This document shows, in pieces, positions 9,387 through 15,934 of a stretch of DNA of 35,332 nt. The stretch's first letter is position 1. Every line of letters starts with the position of its first letter. The DNA comes from Candidatus Nitrosopelagicus sp. (GTDB lineage: Archaea; Thermoproteota; Nitrososphaeria; Nitrososphaerales; Nitrosopumilaceae): positions 1 to 35,332 of the forward strand of contig JAOJYB010000010.1 of the NCBI GenBank assembly GCA_028242535.1. The letters run 5' to 3'. The notes beneath the pieces were generated by a model, which saw only the letters and a list, made by a program, of their open reading frames with translations, made no database searches and was not told the DNA's origin. The position numbers and the translations under genes are program-made.

Positions 9387-9412
9387 ATGTCATTAATGAT
9401 GGTAAATGACAT
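9387..9412. repeat. Perfect 8-bp inverted repeat between pgk and the PAP2 gene
   Basis: ATGTCATT (9387-9394) and AATGACAT (9405-9412) are exact reverse complements separated by ten bases. The dyad lies in the 93-base gap between divergent pgk and the PAP2 phosphatase gene, upstream of both. The position fits an operator for a dimeric regulator; no function is shown by sequence alone. Confidence 0.55.
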
Positions 9413-9445
9413 ATTGTTGTCAATTATTGAATAAATGAGATATAA

Positions 9446-10117
9446 TTGCAAAATATTCTATTTGGCATTAGATCAAGACCCTTCTTCATACTCCTAGCCA
9501 TATTTCTTATCTGTACTTTTATTGCAATGTCAGAATCAACTTTGGATTCTGAAAAACAATTCATGACTAATGTTCAAAAATCTGCTGGAAATCCATCTAT
9601 CGATTATGCTGTGTGGCTTCTAACTGAATCTGGCAATATTTTTGTAATGCTCCCATTTAGCATAATACTCCTAATTATTAGAAAGACTCGAAGAATTGGG
9701 ATGATCCTGCTCATCTTACTTGTAATTTCTACAATTCTTACTGGATATATGAAATGTGGAGTTGACAGAGATAGACCCTTTTTGGATTGGCTTGGAAGTG
9801 AACTTCCAGTTGAGGTGGAACCAGACAGCTTTTCACTTTTCTGTGAAGGACGAAGTTGGACTGCAGGATTTCCTTCTGGACATGCCGCACGTTCCACAAT
9901 ATTTGCATTTGTGATGGTGTATGTATTATCTGAAAAATTTCCTAGAGGTGTTCATCTAATCTGGCTTTATCCAATACTGATGTCATTAAGTAGAATCTAC
10001 GTTCTACAACATTACCCATTAGATGTAATTGGTGGAACCATTTTAGGAATCTTTCTGGCAGGATATGTCTCAAAAAGGCTAAAACTAGATGAAATATTCT
10101 TACCACGAAAAATCTAG
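9446..10117 (+). CDS. PAP2-superfamily membrane phosphatase
   Basis: This is a 223-residue integral membrane phosphatase with about six hydrophobic segments (roughly 12-28, 63-78, 85-101, 150-162, 170-182, 194-208). The three PAP2 catalytic blocks are present: Lys103 to Arg110-Pro111 (KCGVDRDRP), PSGH at 143-146, and Ser182-Arg183 with His189 and Asp193 (SRIYVLQHYPLD). Members dephosphorylate lipid phosphates, polyprenyl pyrophosphates or diacylglycerol-like substrates; an isoprenoid phosphate is a reasonable guess in an archaeon, but the substrate is not readable. The start is TTG 9446; the first hydrophobic segment follows closely, and no ATG lies upstream. Its end overlaps the next, opposite gene by 18 bases. 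Confidence 0.88.
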   Translation: MQNILFGIRSRPFFILLAIFLICTFIAMSESTLDSEKQFMTNVQKSAGNPSIDYAVWLLTESGNIFVMLPFSIILLIIRKTRRIGMILLILLVISTILTGYMKCGVDRDRPFLDWLGSELPVEVEPDSFSLFCEGRSWTAGFPSGHAARSTIFAFVMVYVLSEKFPRGVHLIWLYPILMSLSRIYVLQHYPLDVIGGTILGIFLAGYVSKRLKLDEIFLPRKI

Positions 10118-10447
10118 TTTCTCTAAAACTCTAGAACTGACGAAAACTATCGCATAGCGGTCATGATCTATACCTTCAGTTTGATGATCTTTGTTCTCAT
10201 GAAACGTCCAATAACGTACATCCCTCTCTTGATTAGTTTTTCGTAGTGCATATGTCACAGTTGTAGTTACTGTATATCCGATCCGTTTCGCTGCTGTTTT
10301 GTCTTCTTTTGGCATTAAAACTTTGAAACCTTTGTTCTCTTTGTCAAATCCAATCATGACCATTTCATGTGCAATATCACTTGCTTGTTTTTCATCTTTT
10401 ACATCAAATGTCTGAAAAATAGGGATTTTTGACGGATGAAATTCCAT
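10100..10447 (-). CDS. Conserved-looking small protein of unknown function
   Basis: I do not recognise this 115-residue protein. It is soluble, with alternating charged and beta-prone stretches (VLMPKEDKTAAKRIGYTV; YAIVFVSSRVLEKLDF), no signal peptide, no membrane segment and no cysteines. One compact alpha/beta domain is likely. The ATG at 10447 is the only good start. The coding overlap with the PAP2 gene is at the 3' ends only. Its upstream region faces the coiled-coil protein gene, so the two may share a promoter region. Confidence 0.65.
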   Translation of the reverse strand: MEFHPSKIPIFQTFDVKDEKQASDIAHEMVMIGFDKENKGFKVLMPKEDKTAAKRIGYTVTTTVTYALRKTNQERDVRYWTFHENKDHQTEGIDHDRYAIVFVSSRVLEKLDFSW

Positions 10448-10538
10448 ATTTTACGATCACTTGTACCTAAAAAAATTTTTTGGAAGCAATCATGTCAATT
10501 TTCTTTACAGAACAGTCAAAACCGCACATTCTGAATAA

Positions 10539-10544
10539 CTTAAG
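10539..10544 (+). promoter_or_regulatory. TATA-like element of the coiled-coil protein gene
   Basis: CTTAAG is centred 26.5 nt before the ATG at 10568, the spacing expected for a leaderless archaeal transcript. No ribosome site is visible immediately before the ATG. Confidence 0.4.
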
Positions 10545-10567
10545 CAACAATAATTCTTGATAATATT

Positions 10568-11512
10568 ATGATAGGGTTAAGAAGTAAACTCAAACAATTA
10601 ACTTCTCAAAAATCTGAAATTAGTAAGATCAGACGAAAAGGAGAAAATGAATATAAAAAAATAAAATCCATATCTAAAAAATATTCATCATCTTTAAAAT
10701 CAACCCATAAACGAATTGAGTCATTTAAACAAAGTGCTGATGACATTAATGAAACACTAAGTCAAAAACTTGTCCAAATGGAAAGTATTCAACGACTCAA
10801 ATCTGCAGCTCAAGAAAGATTAAACCTTGAAATTCAAAATAAAGAACAAATTGAAAGTGAAATTGACTTTGCTGATAATTCTGAGGAAAAACAGAGTTTG
10901 GAATACCGACTAAATTCAATACTTTCTACTATGGGTGAAATAAAAAATGAAATCAAACAAAGAGCCTCTATGGAGAAACAATTCTCTCAAACCATTTCTG
11001 AAATTGAGAAAAAAAAGAATTCTGTTACAAAAACCATTAAGAAAAATATCGAGTCGAAACTTGAACTCACAAAATTAACAAAAACTACTCAAGAAAAACT
11101 TGATTCTGTATCGAAAAAGTTTGAATCAGCAAAGAAACGTGAAATATCAATTATATCTCAATTATCAAAAATAAAATCTGTTATCCCTAAAGCTAAACCA
11201 AAAAGAAAAGTTACTAAATCAAAAACAAGAAAAGTAAAAGCTAAACCAAAAAGAAAAGTTACTAAATCAAAAACAAGAAAAGTAAAAGCTAAACCAAAAA
11301 GAAAAGTTACTAAATCAAAAACAAGAAAAGTAAAAGCTAAACCAAAAAGAAAAGTTACTAAATCAAAAACAAGAAAAGTAAAAGCTAAACCAAAAAGAAA
11401 AGTTACTAAATCAAAAACAAGAAAAGTAAAAGCTAAACCAAAAAGAAAAGTTACTAAATCAAAAACAAGAAAAGTAAAAGCTAAACCAAAAAAGAAAAAA
11501 ACTCGAAGATAG
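10568..11512 (+). CDS. Coiled-coil protein with a repetitive Lys/Arg-rich C-terminal tail
   Basis: This 314-residue protein has two unlike halves. Residues 1-205 are almost entirely charged, heptad-like helix with many Lys, Glu, Ser and Gln residues, typical of a long coiled coil. From residue 209 the tail consists of six identical 16-residue units (AKPKRKVTKSKTRKVK) and a partial seventh ending KKKKTRR. The tail is strongly basic, with proline spacing and Ser/Thr in each unit, as in histone H1-type tails, so binding to DNA or another polyanion is likely; a nucleoid or chromosome-organising role is inference. It converges with an OB-fold gene 16 bases away. No signal peptide or membrane segment is seen. 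Confidence 0.85.
   Translation: MIGLRSKLKQLTSQKSEISKIRRKGENEYKKIKSISKKYSSSLKSTHKRIESFKQSADDINETLSQKLVQMESIQRLKSAAQERLNLEIQNKEQIESEIDFADNSEEKQSLEYRLNSILSTMGEIKNEIKQRASMEKQFSQTISEIEKKKNSVTKTIKKNIESKLELTKLTKTTQEKLDSVSKKFESAKKREISIISQLSKIKSVIPKAKPKRKVTKSKTRKVKAKPKRKVTKSKTRKVKAKPKRKVTKSKTRKVKAKPKRKVTKSKTRKVKAKPKRKVTKSKTRKVKAKPKRKVTKSKTRKVKAKPKKKKTRR
11192..11479 (+). repeat. Six perfect 48-bp tandem repeats inside the coiled-coil protein gene
   Basis: The 48-base unit begins GCTAAACCAAAAAGAAAAGT and occurs at 11192, 11240, 11288, 11336, 11384 and 11432, with a partial, diverged seventh copy from 11480. The copies are identical at the base level, including silent positions, which indicates recent expansion or homogenisation. 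Each unit encodes 16 residues, so gains or losses keep the frame. Confidence 0.97.
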
Positions 11513-11528
11513 TTAAAATATTAAAATT

Positions 11529-11822
11529 TTAATCTATTTTTTCAAGCTTTCCGAATTTACCTTTTCCGAGCTGGACTTCACCTTTGAACTCGTTTGTATA
11601 TCCGTTCTCAATTTTTATTTTGTCGCCATTTTGAATATTTTTTGCATCTTCTGCCCACAATGTAATTTTAATTTCCATTCCATTGTCAACAAGCATTGCA
11701 TTTGCAACATCTACTGTTGAACCGGCTTTTGTATTTACAGTTCTAACTTCTTCTTTTCGTTCAACTGTGCCTTCAACATTGATTCCTGATCTCATATTCT
11801 TGGCGTCATCAATTGTTGTCAT
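11529..11822 (-). CDS. Single OB-fold nucleic-acid-binding protein
   Basis: The 97-residue protein reads as one OB-fold domain of the RPA/single-strand-binding type. The five-strand pattern is visible: INVEGTVERKEEVRTVNT, STVDVANAMLVDN, MEIKITLWAEDAKNIQNGDKIKIEN and the closing GEVQLGKGKFGKLEKI. The LWAEDA...GDKIKI segment is typical of RPA-like OB folds. It lacks any zinc finger or second domain, so it is either a small ssDNA/RNA-binding protein or an accessory RPA subunit. It is convergent with the basic coiled-coil gene, and its upstream side faces the tRNA-Leu gene. Confidence 0.8.
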   Translation of the reverse strand: MTTIDDAKNMRSGINVEGTVERKEEVRTVNTKAGSTVDVANAMLVDNGMEIKITLWAEDAKNIQNGDKIKIENGYTNEFKGEVQLGKGKFGKLEKID

Positions 11823-11906
11823 GAATTCAAATTTCTTAAAATGATTATAAACTTTGTTTTCAAATTATTCTTCTATATTTATCTGACAAAATATCTACTG
11901 AAGAAG

Positions 11907-11912
11907 TTATAT
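11907..11912 (+). promoter_or_regulatory. TATA-like element upstream of tRNA-Leu
   Basis: TTATAT is centred about 28 nt before the first base of the tRNA, which fits an archaeal tRNA promoter. Confidence 0.45.
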
Positions 11913-11937
11913 GTAAAAATCCATAATCTCTTTCATT

Positions 11938-12037
11938 GGAGGGGTATCGAAGCCCGGTCAACCGAGAAGGACTCAAGATCATCGTATAAGATATCCTTTC
12001 TCTTAGGAGTTCGTGGGTTCGAATCCCACCCCCTCCA
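11938..12037 (+). tRNA. tRNA-Leu (anticodon CAA) containing an intron
   Basis: A class II tRNA can be folded by hand. Acceptor GGAGGGG (11938-11944) pairs perfectly with CCCCTCC (12030-12036), followed by discriminator A (12037); CCA is not encoded. The D stem is TCG/CGA with GG in the loop. The anticodon stem AAGGA (11967-11971) pairs with TCCTT (11994-11998). The loop CTCAAG/A gives anticodon CAA at 11974-11976, reading UUG leucine codons. A short variable arm with CTC/GAG and a T arm GTGGG-TTCGAAT-CCCAC complete it. The anticodon stem only closes if 15 bases are removed from the loop. An open frame across this region is spurious. Confidence 0.95.
11978..11992 (+). other. 15-nt intron in tRNA-Leu(CAA), at position 37/38
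   Basis: The inserted bases ATCATCGTATAAGAT lie after position 37, the standard archaeal tRNA intron site. Because of flanking repeats the exact boundaries can slide by up to three bases. Archaeal splicing endonuclease recognises a bulge-helix-bulge; I could draw only an imperfect version, with C-G, U-A and A-U pairs and one mismatch. Confidence 0.85.
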
Positions 12038-12048
12038 TATTTCTAAAA

Positions 12049-12171
12049 TTATACAATCAAAGATTTTGTAATTGTGATGTGGTGACTAGTAATTTCTTTG
12101 TGAATTTTTGCAAGTTCTTCACTCTTGAAATATAGATTACATCTGAAACATTTCCATGTTTTACTAGGCAT
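12049..12171 (-). CDS. Small C2H2-type zinc-finger protein (40 residues)
   Basis: A short reading frame encodes a 40-residue protein containing KCFRCNLYFKSEELAKIH and a second histidine pair: Cys8-x2-Cys11, then His24 and His30/His31. The Cys/aromatic/Leu/His spacing is close to a classic C2H2 finger. The same frame extends to an ATG at 12210 (53 residues), but TTTATAT on the minus strand (12194-12200) is centred 26 nt before the ATG at 12171, so the shorter form fits a leaderless transcript better. It lies between tRNA-Leu and the VTT membrane protein gene. Function is probably nucleic-acid or protein binding; nothing more can be read. Confidence 0.7.
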   Translation of the reverse strand: MPSKTWKCFRCNLYFKSEELAKIHKEITSHHITITKSLIV

Positions 12172-12193
12172 GGAATGTCTGATGTGTTTTTCG

Positions 12194-12200
12194 ATATAAA
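12194..12200 (-). promoter_or_regulatory. TATA-like element of the small zinc-finger gene
   Basis: On the minus strand TTTATAT lies centred 26 nt upstream of ATG 12171, and inside the longer alternative reading frame, which argues for the shorter start. Confidence 0.45.
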
Positions 12201-12279
12201 GATCATGCATAATTTATTCATGTCAGGAAAAATCATATTGCATACAATGGTTTAGATATTTTGAGATGTAGATTAGTTT

Positions 12280-12900
12280 ATGACTGATCTTTTTGAATCT
12301 ATATTAGAATTTTCTTATATTGGAATCTTTTTTTTACTAATTCTTGTTAATGCTGCTCCTTTACTTATGCCTCCTACTTGGATAATTCTTGCATCATTTT
12401 ATGCCATAGATGCATCATACGATCCGTTAGTATTGGCCTTAGTTGGTGCAACAGGTGCAACTATTGGTAGATTTATTCTTAAACAAGTATCTACAATATT
12501 TCGAAAATTTATTCAAAAAGAACAAAAATCTAATCTTGACGCCATTGGTAATTTTCTAAATAAAAAAAGATTTGGTTATATTCTTACATCATTCCTTTTT
12601 GCTGCAACTCCTCTCCCAAGCAACATGTTATTTGTCACATACGGTCTTCTTAAGGCAAAAAGCATTGGTCTGTATGTTGGATTTTGGGCTGGTCGTGTAG
12701 CATCATACTATCTTATGATCTCGATAAGTAATGTAGTTCTAACCCCATTTGTGGAATTATTTGAAGAACGATATATTGGAATTTTGATTGCTGATGGATT
12801 AGGAATATCTGTAATTATTCTTTTTACTTGTATTAATTGGACTTTATTATTAACTCAGAGAAAATTTAAATTAACAAGACCAAAACTATGGAAATTGTGA
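12280..12900 (+). CDS. VTT/DedA-like polytopic membrane protein
   Basis: The 206-residue protein has several hydrophobic segments (about 9-30, 35-60, 104-125, 128-150, 165-190). The central part (GATGATIGRFI; GYILTSFLFAATPLPSNMLFVTYGL; GFWAGRVASYYLM) resembles the VTT (DedA/SNARE-associated) domain, in which a proline-containing re-entrant loop and a Gly-rich helix with Arg are conserved. Such proteins are linked to membrane lipid transport or scrambling. The identification is by pattern only; the sequence is divergent. The gene overlaps the start of the HD hydrolase gene, indicating one transcript. Confidence 0.65.
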   Translation: MTDLFESILEFSYIGIFFLLILVNAAPLLMPPTWIILASFYAIDASYDPLVLALVGATGATIGRFILKQVSTIFRKFIQKEQKSNLDAIGNFLNKKRFGYILTSFLFAATPLPSNMLFVTYGLLKAKSIGLYVGFWAGRVASYYLMISISNVVLTPFVELFEERYIGILIADGLGISVIILFTCINWTLLLTQRKFKLTRPKLWKL

Positions 12901-13508
12901 ATCAAATTGAAAATTTAAAAAAAATAGCTAAAAGTAAACTTACAAAAAATGATCCTGGACATGATTTTGAACATGTAATGCGAGTATATCGAAATGCTGA
13001 AAGAATATGCAAAAGTGAAAATGGAAATGAAAAATTAATCTTATCTGCGGTATTATTACATGATATTGTAAAAATTAAAAATCGAAAAGATTCTGCTTTA
13101 AAAAGTGCTAAACTATCCGAAAAAATTTTAAAAGAAAATTATTTCTTAGATGATGAAATTATAATTATTTCTGATGCCATCAAAGAACATAGTTTTTCAA
13201 AAGGGAAAATTCCTTCTACAATCGAAGGAAAAATTCTCCAAGATGCTGATAGATTAGATGCTATTGGCGCTATTGGACTGGCTCGTGTTTTCTCATTTAG
13301 TGGCTCGAATAATCGACCTTTTTATGATCCAAAAGACCCATTTTCAGAAAATAGAGTTATCAATGATAATAAATGGACTTTAGACCATTTCTTTCAGAAA
13401 TTACTTACATTAGAAAAAAAAATGAATACTAAAACAGGTAAAACTCTCGCAAAAAAACGTACTAAAATACTAAAAAACTTTCTTAAAGAAATTAAAAGTG
13501 AAATTTAA
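12888..13508 (+). CDS. HD-domain metal-dependent phosphohydrolase
   Basis: The 206-residue protein has the HD metal-binding pattern: His29 in GHDFEHVMRVY, His58-Asp59 in AVLLHDIVK, His101 in IKEHSFSKG and Asp119/Asp121 in ILQDADRLDAIGAIGLARVF. The DADRLDAIGAIG stretch is characteristic of stand-alone HD hydrolases that act on nucleotides or related phosphates. The substrate is unknown. The longest frame starts at ATG 12888, inside the upstream gene; GTG 12897 would give a GTGA overlap with the upstream stop and is also plausible. The stop shares TTAA (13505-13508) with the opposite gene. Confidence 0.85.
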   Translation: MEIVNQIENLKKIAKSKLTKNDPGHDFEHVMRVYRNAERICKSENGNEKLILSAVLLHDIVKIKNRKDSALKSAKLSEKILKENYFLDDEIIIISDAIKEHSFSKGKIPSTIEGKILQDADRLDAIGAIGLARVFSFSGSNNRPFYDPKDPFSENRVINDNKWTLDHFFQKLLTLEKKMNTKTGKTLAKKRTKILKNFLKEIKSEI

Positions 13509-13816
13509 CCATAATCAAGATATCGTTGATGCCTTTTTTCAACTTCTTTATTTTCTCCGCTTATGATTAGTTTCTTTTCATTTTCAAATCTGTTCTGTAT
13601 ATACTGATTAATTCCTTCAAACTCTTTTTTAGTTTCAAATGATTTCATTAATGGTTCAATACTGTTAAAATATTCTACTGTCTTTTCTCTAAATTCTTCT
13701 TTTGTAGGATTCTTTACTTCATTAATTCTAAACCACAACATTGCCCAACTAGCACCTGTAATATGTGGTAAAAGATCTAGTGCTCTTATAATCTCAAATT
13801 TTTCATCGTCTCTCAT
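13505..13816 (-). CDS. Small helical protein of unknown function downstream of hemB
   Basis: I do not recognise this 103-residue protein. It appears wholly alpha-helical and soluble, with aromatic residues near the front (ITGASWAMLWFRIN) and a charged C-terminal half. There are no cysteines, signal peptide or clear membrane span. It starts eight bases after the hemB stop on the same strand, so it is probably transcribed with hemB, and a haem-related role is possible but unproven. Confidence 0.65.
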   Translation of the reverse strand: MRDDEKFEIIRALDLLPHITGASWAMLWFRINEVKNPTKEEFREKTVEYFNSIEPLMKSFETKKEFEGINQYIQNRFENEKKLIISGENKEVEKRHQRYLDYG

Positions 13817-13823
13817 CTTAATC

Positions 13824-14798
13824 TTACAATTTTTCTGCTATATGTTTTGCAAAATAAGTAACAATCATATCTGCGCCTGCACGTTTCATTGAATACAATA
13901 TTTCTTTAGTCATCTCTTCTTCATCTATCCATCCTTGCATCGCTGCACCTTTAACAAGTGCATATTCTCCTGAAACACTGTATGCTGCAACCGGAATATT
14001 GAATCGTCTTCTAGTTTCTGATATCAAATCCAAATATGTTAATGCAGGTTTGATCATGACAATGTCTACTCCTTCATCAATATCTGCTTCGACTTCTCTC
14101 ATTGCTTCTCTTGGATTTGTAAATGGAACTTGATATGTACGTCTATCACTAAATTGTGGTGCACATTCTGCTGCATCTCTAAATGGTGAATAGAAATTTG
14201 ATCTATGTTTTGCTGAATGTGACATAATTGCTACATCTGTAAATCCTTCATCATCTAATGCTTTTCTGATTGTTTTAACTTGTCCATCCATCATTGCTGA
14301 AGGTGAAACCACGTCTACACCTGCTTTAGCCTGACTAACTGCAATTTTTGCTAGTGTCTTTAAACTGGAATCATTATCAATTTTATCATCATGAATTAAT
14401 CCACAATGCCCTGATGTGGTATATTGGCAAAGACAAACATCGGCCATTATTACAATTTTATCTCCAAAATTTTTCCTAATTTCTGCTATTGCTTTTTGAA
14501 CTATTCCATGTTCTACAAATGCTGATGTTCCTTCGTCATCTTTCTCTCCTGGAATTCCAAATAGCATGATTGCAGGAATTCCTAATTCTGAGATTGTATT
14601 TACTTCGTTTACTACTTCTGATAATGGAAGTCTTTCTATTGCTGGCATAGAATTAATTTGTTTTTTGGCTTCAATTCCCTCTTCAACAAAAACTGGACAA
14701 ATCAAATCTTTTGGTGAAATTGAAACTTCTTGAACTAAATCTCTTATTTTTTGACTAGTTCTTAATCTTCTTAATCGCCTTTCAGGAAAATTTGCCAT
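13824..14798 (-). CDS. hemB: Delta-aminolevulinic acid dehydratase (porphobilinogen synthase)
   Basis: HemB condenses two 5-aminolevulinate molecules to porphobilinogen. The protein has 324 residues. It has the two Schiff-base lysines, Lys197 in SHSAKHRSNFYSPFR and Lys250 in VMIKPALTYLD, and a cysteine cluster Cys122, Cys124 and Cys132 (DVCLCQYTTSGHCG) that marks the zinc-dependent form. The N-terminal RRLRRLRTSQKIRDLV is typical. It lies 31 bases downstream of the fused siroheme decarboxylase gene on the same strand, with an A/T-rich box in that gap that could give it a promoter of its own. Confidence 0.96.
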   Translation of the reverse strand: MANFPERRLRRLRTSQKIRDLVQEVSISPKDLICPVFVEEGIEAKKQINSMPAIERLPLSEVVNEVNTISELGIPAIMLFGIPGEKDDEGTSAFVEHGIVQKAIAEIRKNFGDKIVIMADVCLCQYTTSGHCGLIHDDKIDNDSSLKTLAKIAVSQAKAGVDVVSPSAMMDGQVKTIRKALDDEGFTDVAIMSHSAKHRSNFYSPFRDAAECAPQFSDRRTYQVPFTNPREAMREVEADIDEGVDIVMIKPALTYLDLISETRRRFNIPVAAYSVSGEYALVKGAAMQGWIDEEEMTKEILYSMKRAGADMIVTYFAKHIAEKL

Positions 14799-14829
14799 GG
14801 TCTAATTATGTTTTAATTAAATATAATTC

Positions 14830-15852
14830 CTAAGCAGGGATTGATTTCTCAATATCAAATTCATGCTCAACAAAATACTCTACTCTTGTCTTTTTGAATT
14901 CTCTGGAACTAAAAAGAATCTTGTATTCTTCGACATCAATCTGATTCCGTATATCGCTTGCCATCTTTTTTGCTTCATCAATTGATTTACAATGTATCAT
15001 TGAAAATACATTATATGGCCAATCTGGATATACTGGTCTTTCATAACAATGACTAACTTGTGGAAATGCTCCTAATTTTTCTCCAACTTGACTTATTCTG
15101 TCTTCTGGAACTTTCCATACAATCATTCCATTAGCTGTAAATCCTGCTTCTCTATGTCGAAGTATTGCTGCAAATCTTCGCATTACTCCAATACTCTCAT
15201 AATGTCTTAATTTTTCAAAAACTTTTTCTTCTGTTATGCCTAATACATCTGCTGCTTTTAGAAACGGTCTATCTATAATTTCAAAATCTTTTTGTAACTG
15301 TCTAATGAATTCTTTATCTTCTTCAGTAGCAACAAAATTATTTTTTTTAATTTCTTTTTTTGCTTCTGAAGGTTTTACATCATGTTTTTTTGTATCTACC
15401 ATGTCTAGTTTAACTCCAATCTTGAATAATTGAAGTGTTGGTAACATTCTCACTTTTTTAATTCCATCTAATTTTGAGAATTTATCTAACTCTGTTTGTA
15501 AATCTGTACCTGGTGGAACTGCTAATGTAAACCACAGATTGAATTGATGTTCTCTTTCATAATTGTGACTTACTCCTGGATGCTTGTTTATGTGTTGAGC
15601 AACTTTTTCTAATCTATCTGCCTCAATTTCCATTGCAACTAGAGAACTAGTATATCCTAATTTCCTAGTATCAAATATTGCACTTAATTGTCTTAAAACT
15701 CCTTTTCTCTTCATTTTTATTAATCTGGTTTTTACCTCCTCAGATGAAATACTGAATTTTTTTGCAATCTCATCAAATGGCCTTGGAACTAATGGGAAAG
15801 TCCATTGAATTTCATTTAAAATTTCATTATCAATTTCTTCCATACTTGACAT
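14830..15852 (-). CDS. Fused siroheme decarboxylase (AhbA-AhbB-like), Lrp/AsnC-fold
   Basis: The 340-residue protein consists of two related halves, each a helix-turn-helix plus an AsnC-type domain: about residues 8-150 and 180-330, joined by a Lys-rich linker. Each half carries the Ahb/NirDLGH hallmark: His96-Asn-Tyr-Glu-Arg followed by FNLWFTL, and His268-Cys-Tyr-Glu-Arg followed by PYNVFSMIH. These motifs distinguish siroheme decarboxylases, which convert siroheme to 12,18-didecarboxysiroheme, from true Lrp regulators, as does the position between hemB and a precorrin-2 dehydrogenase. AhbA and AhbB are usually separate proteins, so this is a single-chain version. The alternative is a tandem Lrp regulator of haem genes, less likely. 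Confidence 0.85.
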   Translation of the reverse strand: MSSMEEIDNEILNEIQWTFPLVPRPFDEIAKKFSISSEEVKTRLIKMKRKGVLRQLSAIFDTRKLGYTSSLVAMEIEADRLEKVAQHINKHPGVSHNYEREHQFNLWFTLAVPPGTDLQTELDKFSKLDGIKKVRMLPTLQLFKIGVKLDMVDTKKHDVKPSEAKKEIKKNNFVATEEDKEFIRQLQKDFEIIDRPFLKAADVLGITEEKVFEKLRHYESIGVMRRFAAILRHREAGFTANGMIVWKVPEDRISQVGEKLGAFPQVSHCYERPVYPDWPYNVFSMIHCKSIDEAKKMASDIRNQIDVEEYKILFSSREFKKTRVEYFVEHEFDIEKSIPA

Positions 15853-15904
15853 ATATACAAAATCTATGAAATCAATTAAAAAATGTAACGTGTGTTCTTG
15901 AATG

Positions 15905-15910
15905 TATAAA
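15905..15910 (+). promoter_or_regulatory. TATA box of the precorrin-2 dehydrogenase/hemA operon
   Basis: TATAAA is centred about 27 nt before TTG 15935. It lies within the longest open frame (which would begin with ATG at 15902), which argues that translation starts at 15935 on a leaderless transcript. Confidence 0.6.
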
Positions 15911-15934
15911 TTACATTTTGTTAGTGGCAGATTA

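Noticed and set aside
11192-11512. Regular 48-bp repeats as a possible CRISPR array
   Set aside because: The units are directly adjacent with no spacers and lie in frame inside a protein gene.
11841-12071. Plus-strand open frame of 76 codons
   Set aside because: It runs straight through the tRNA-Leu gene and its intron; the protein has no recognisable pattern.
14830-15852. Lrp/AsnC transcription regulator
   Set aside because: The duplicated HxYER motifs and haem-gene neighbours fit siroheme decarboxylase better than a DNA-binding regulator.
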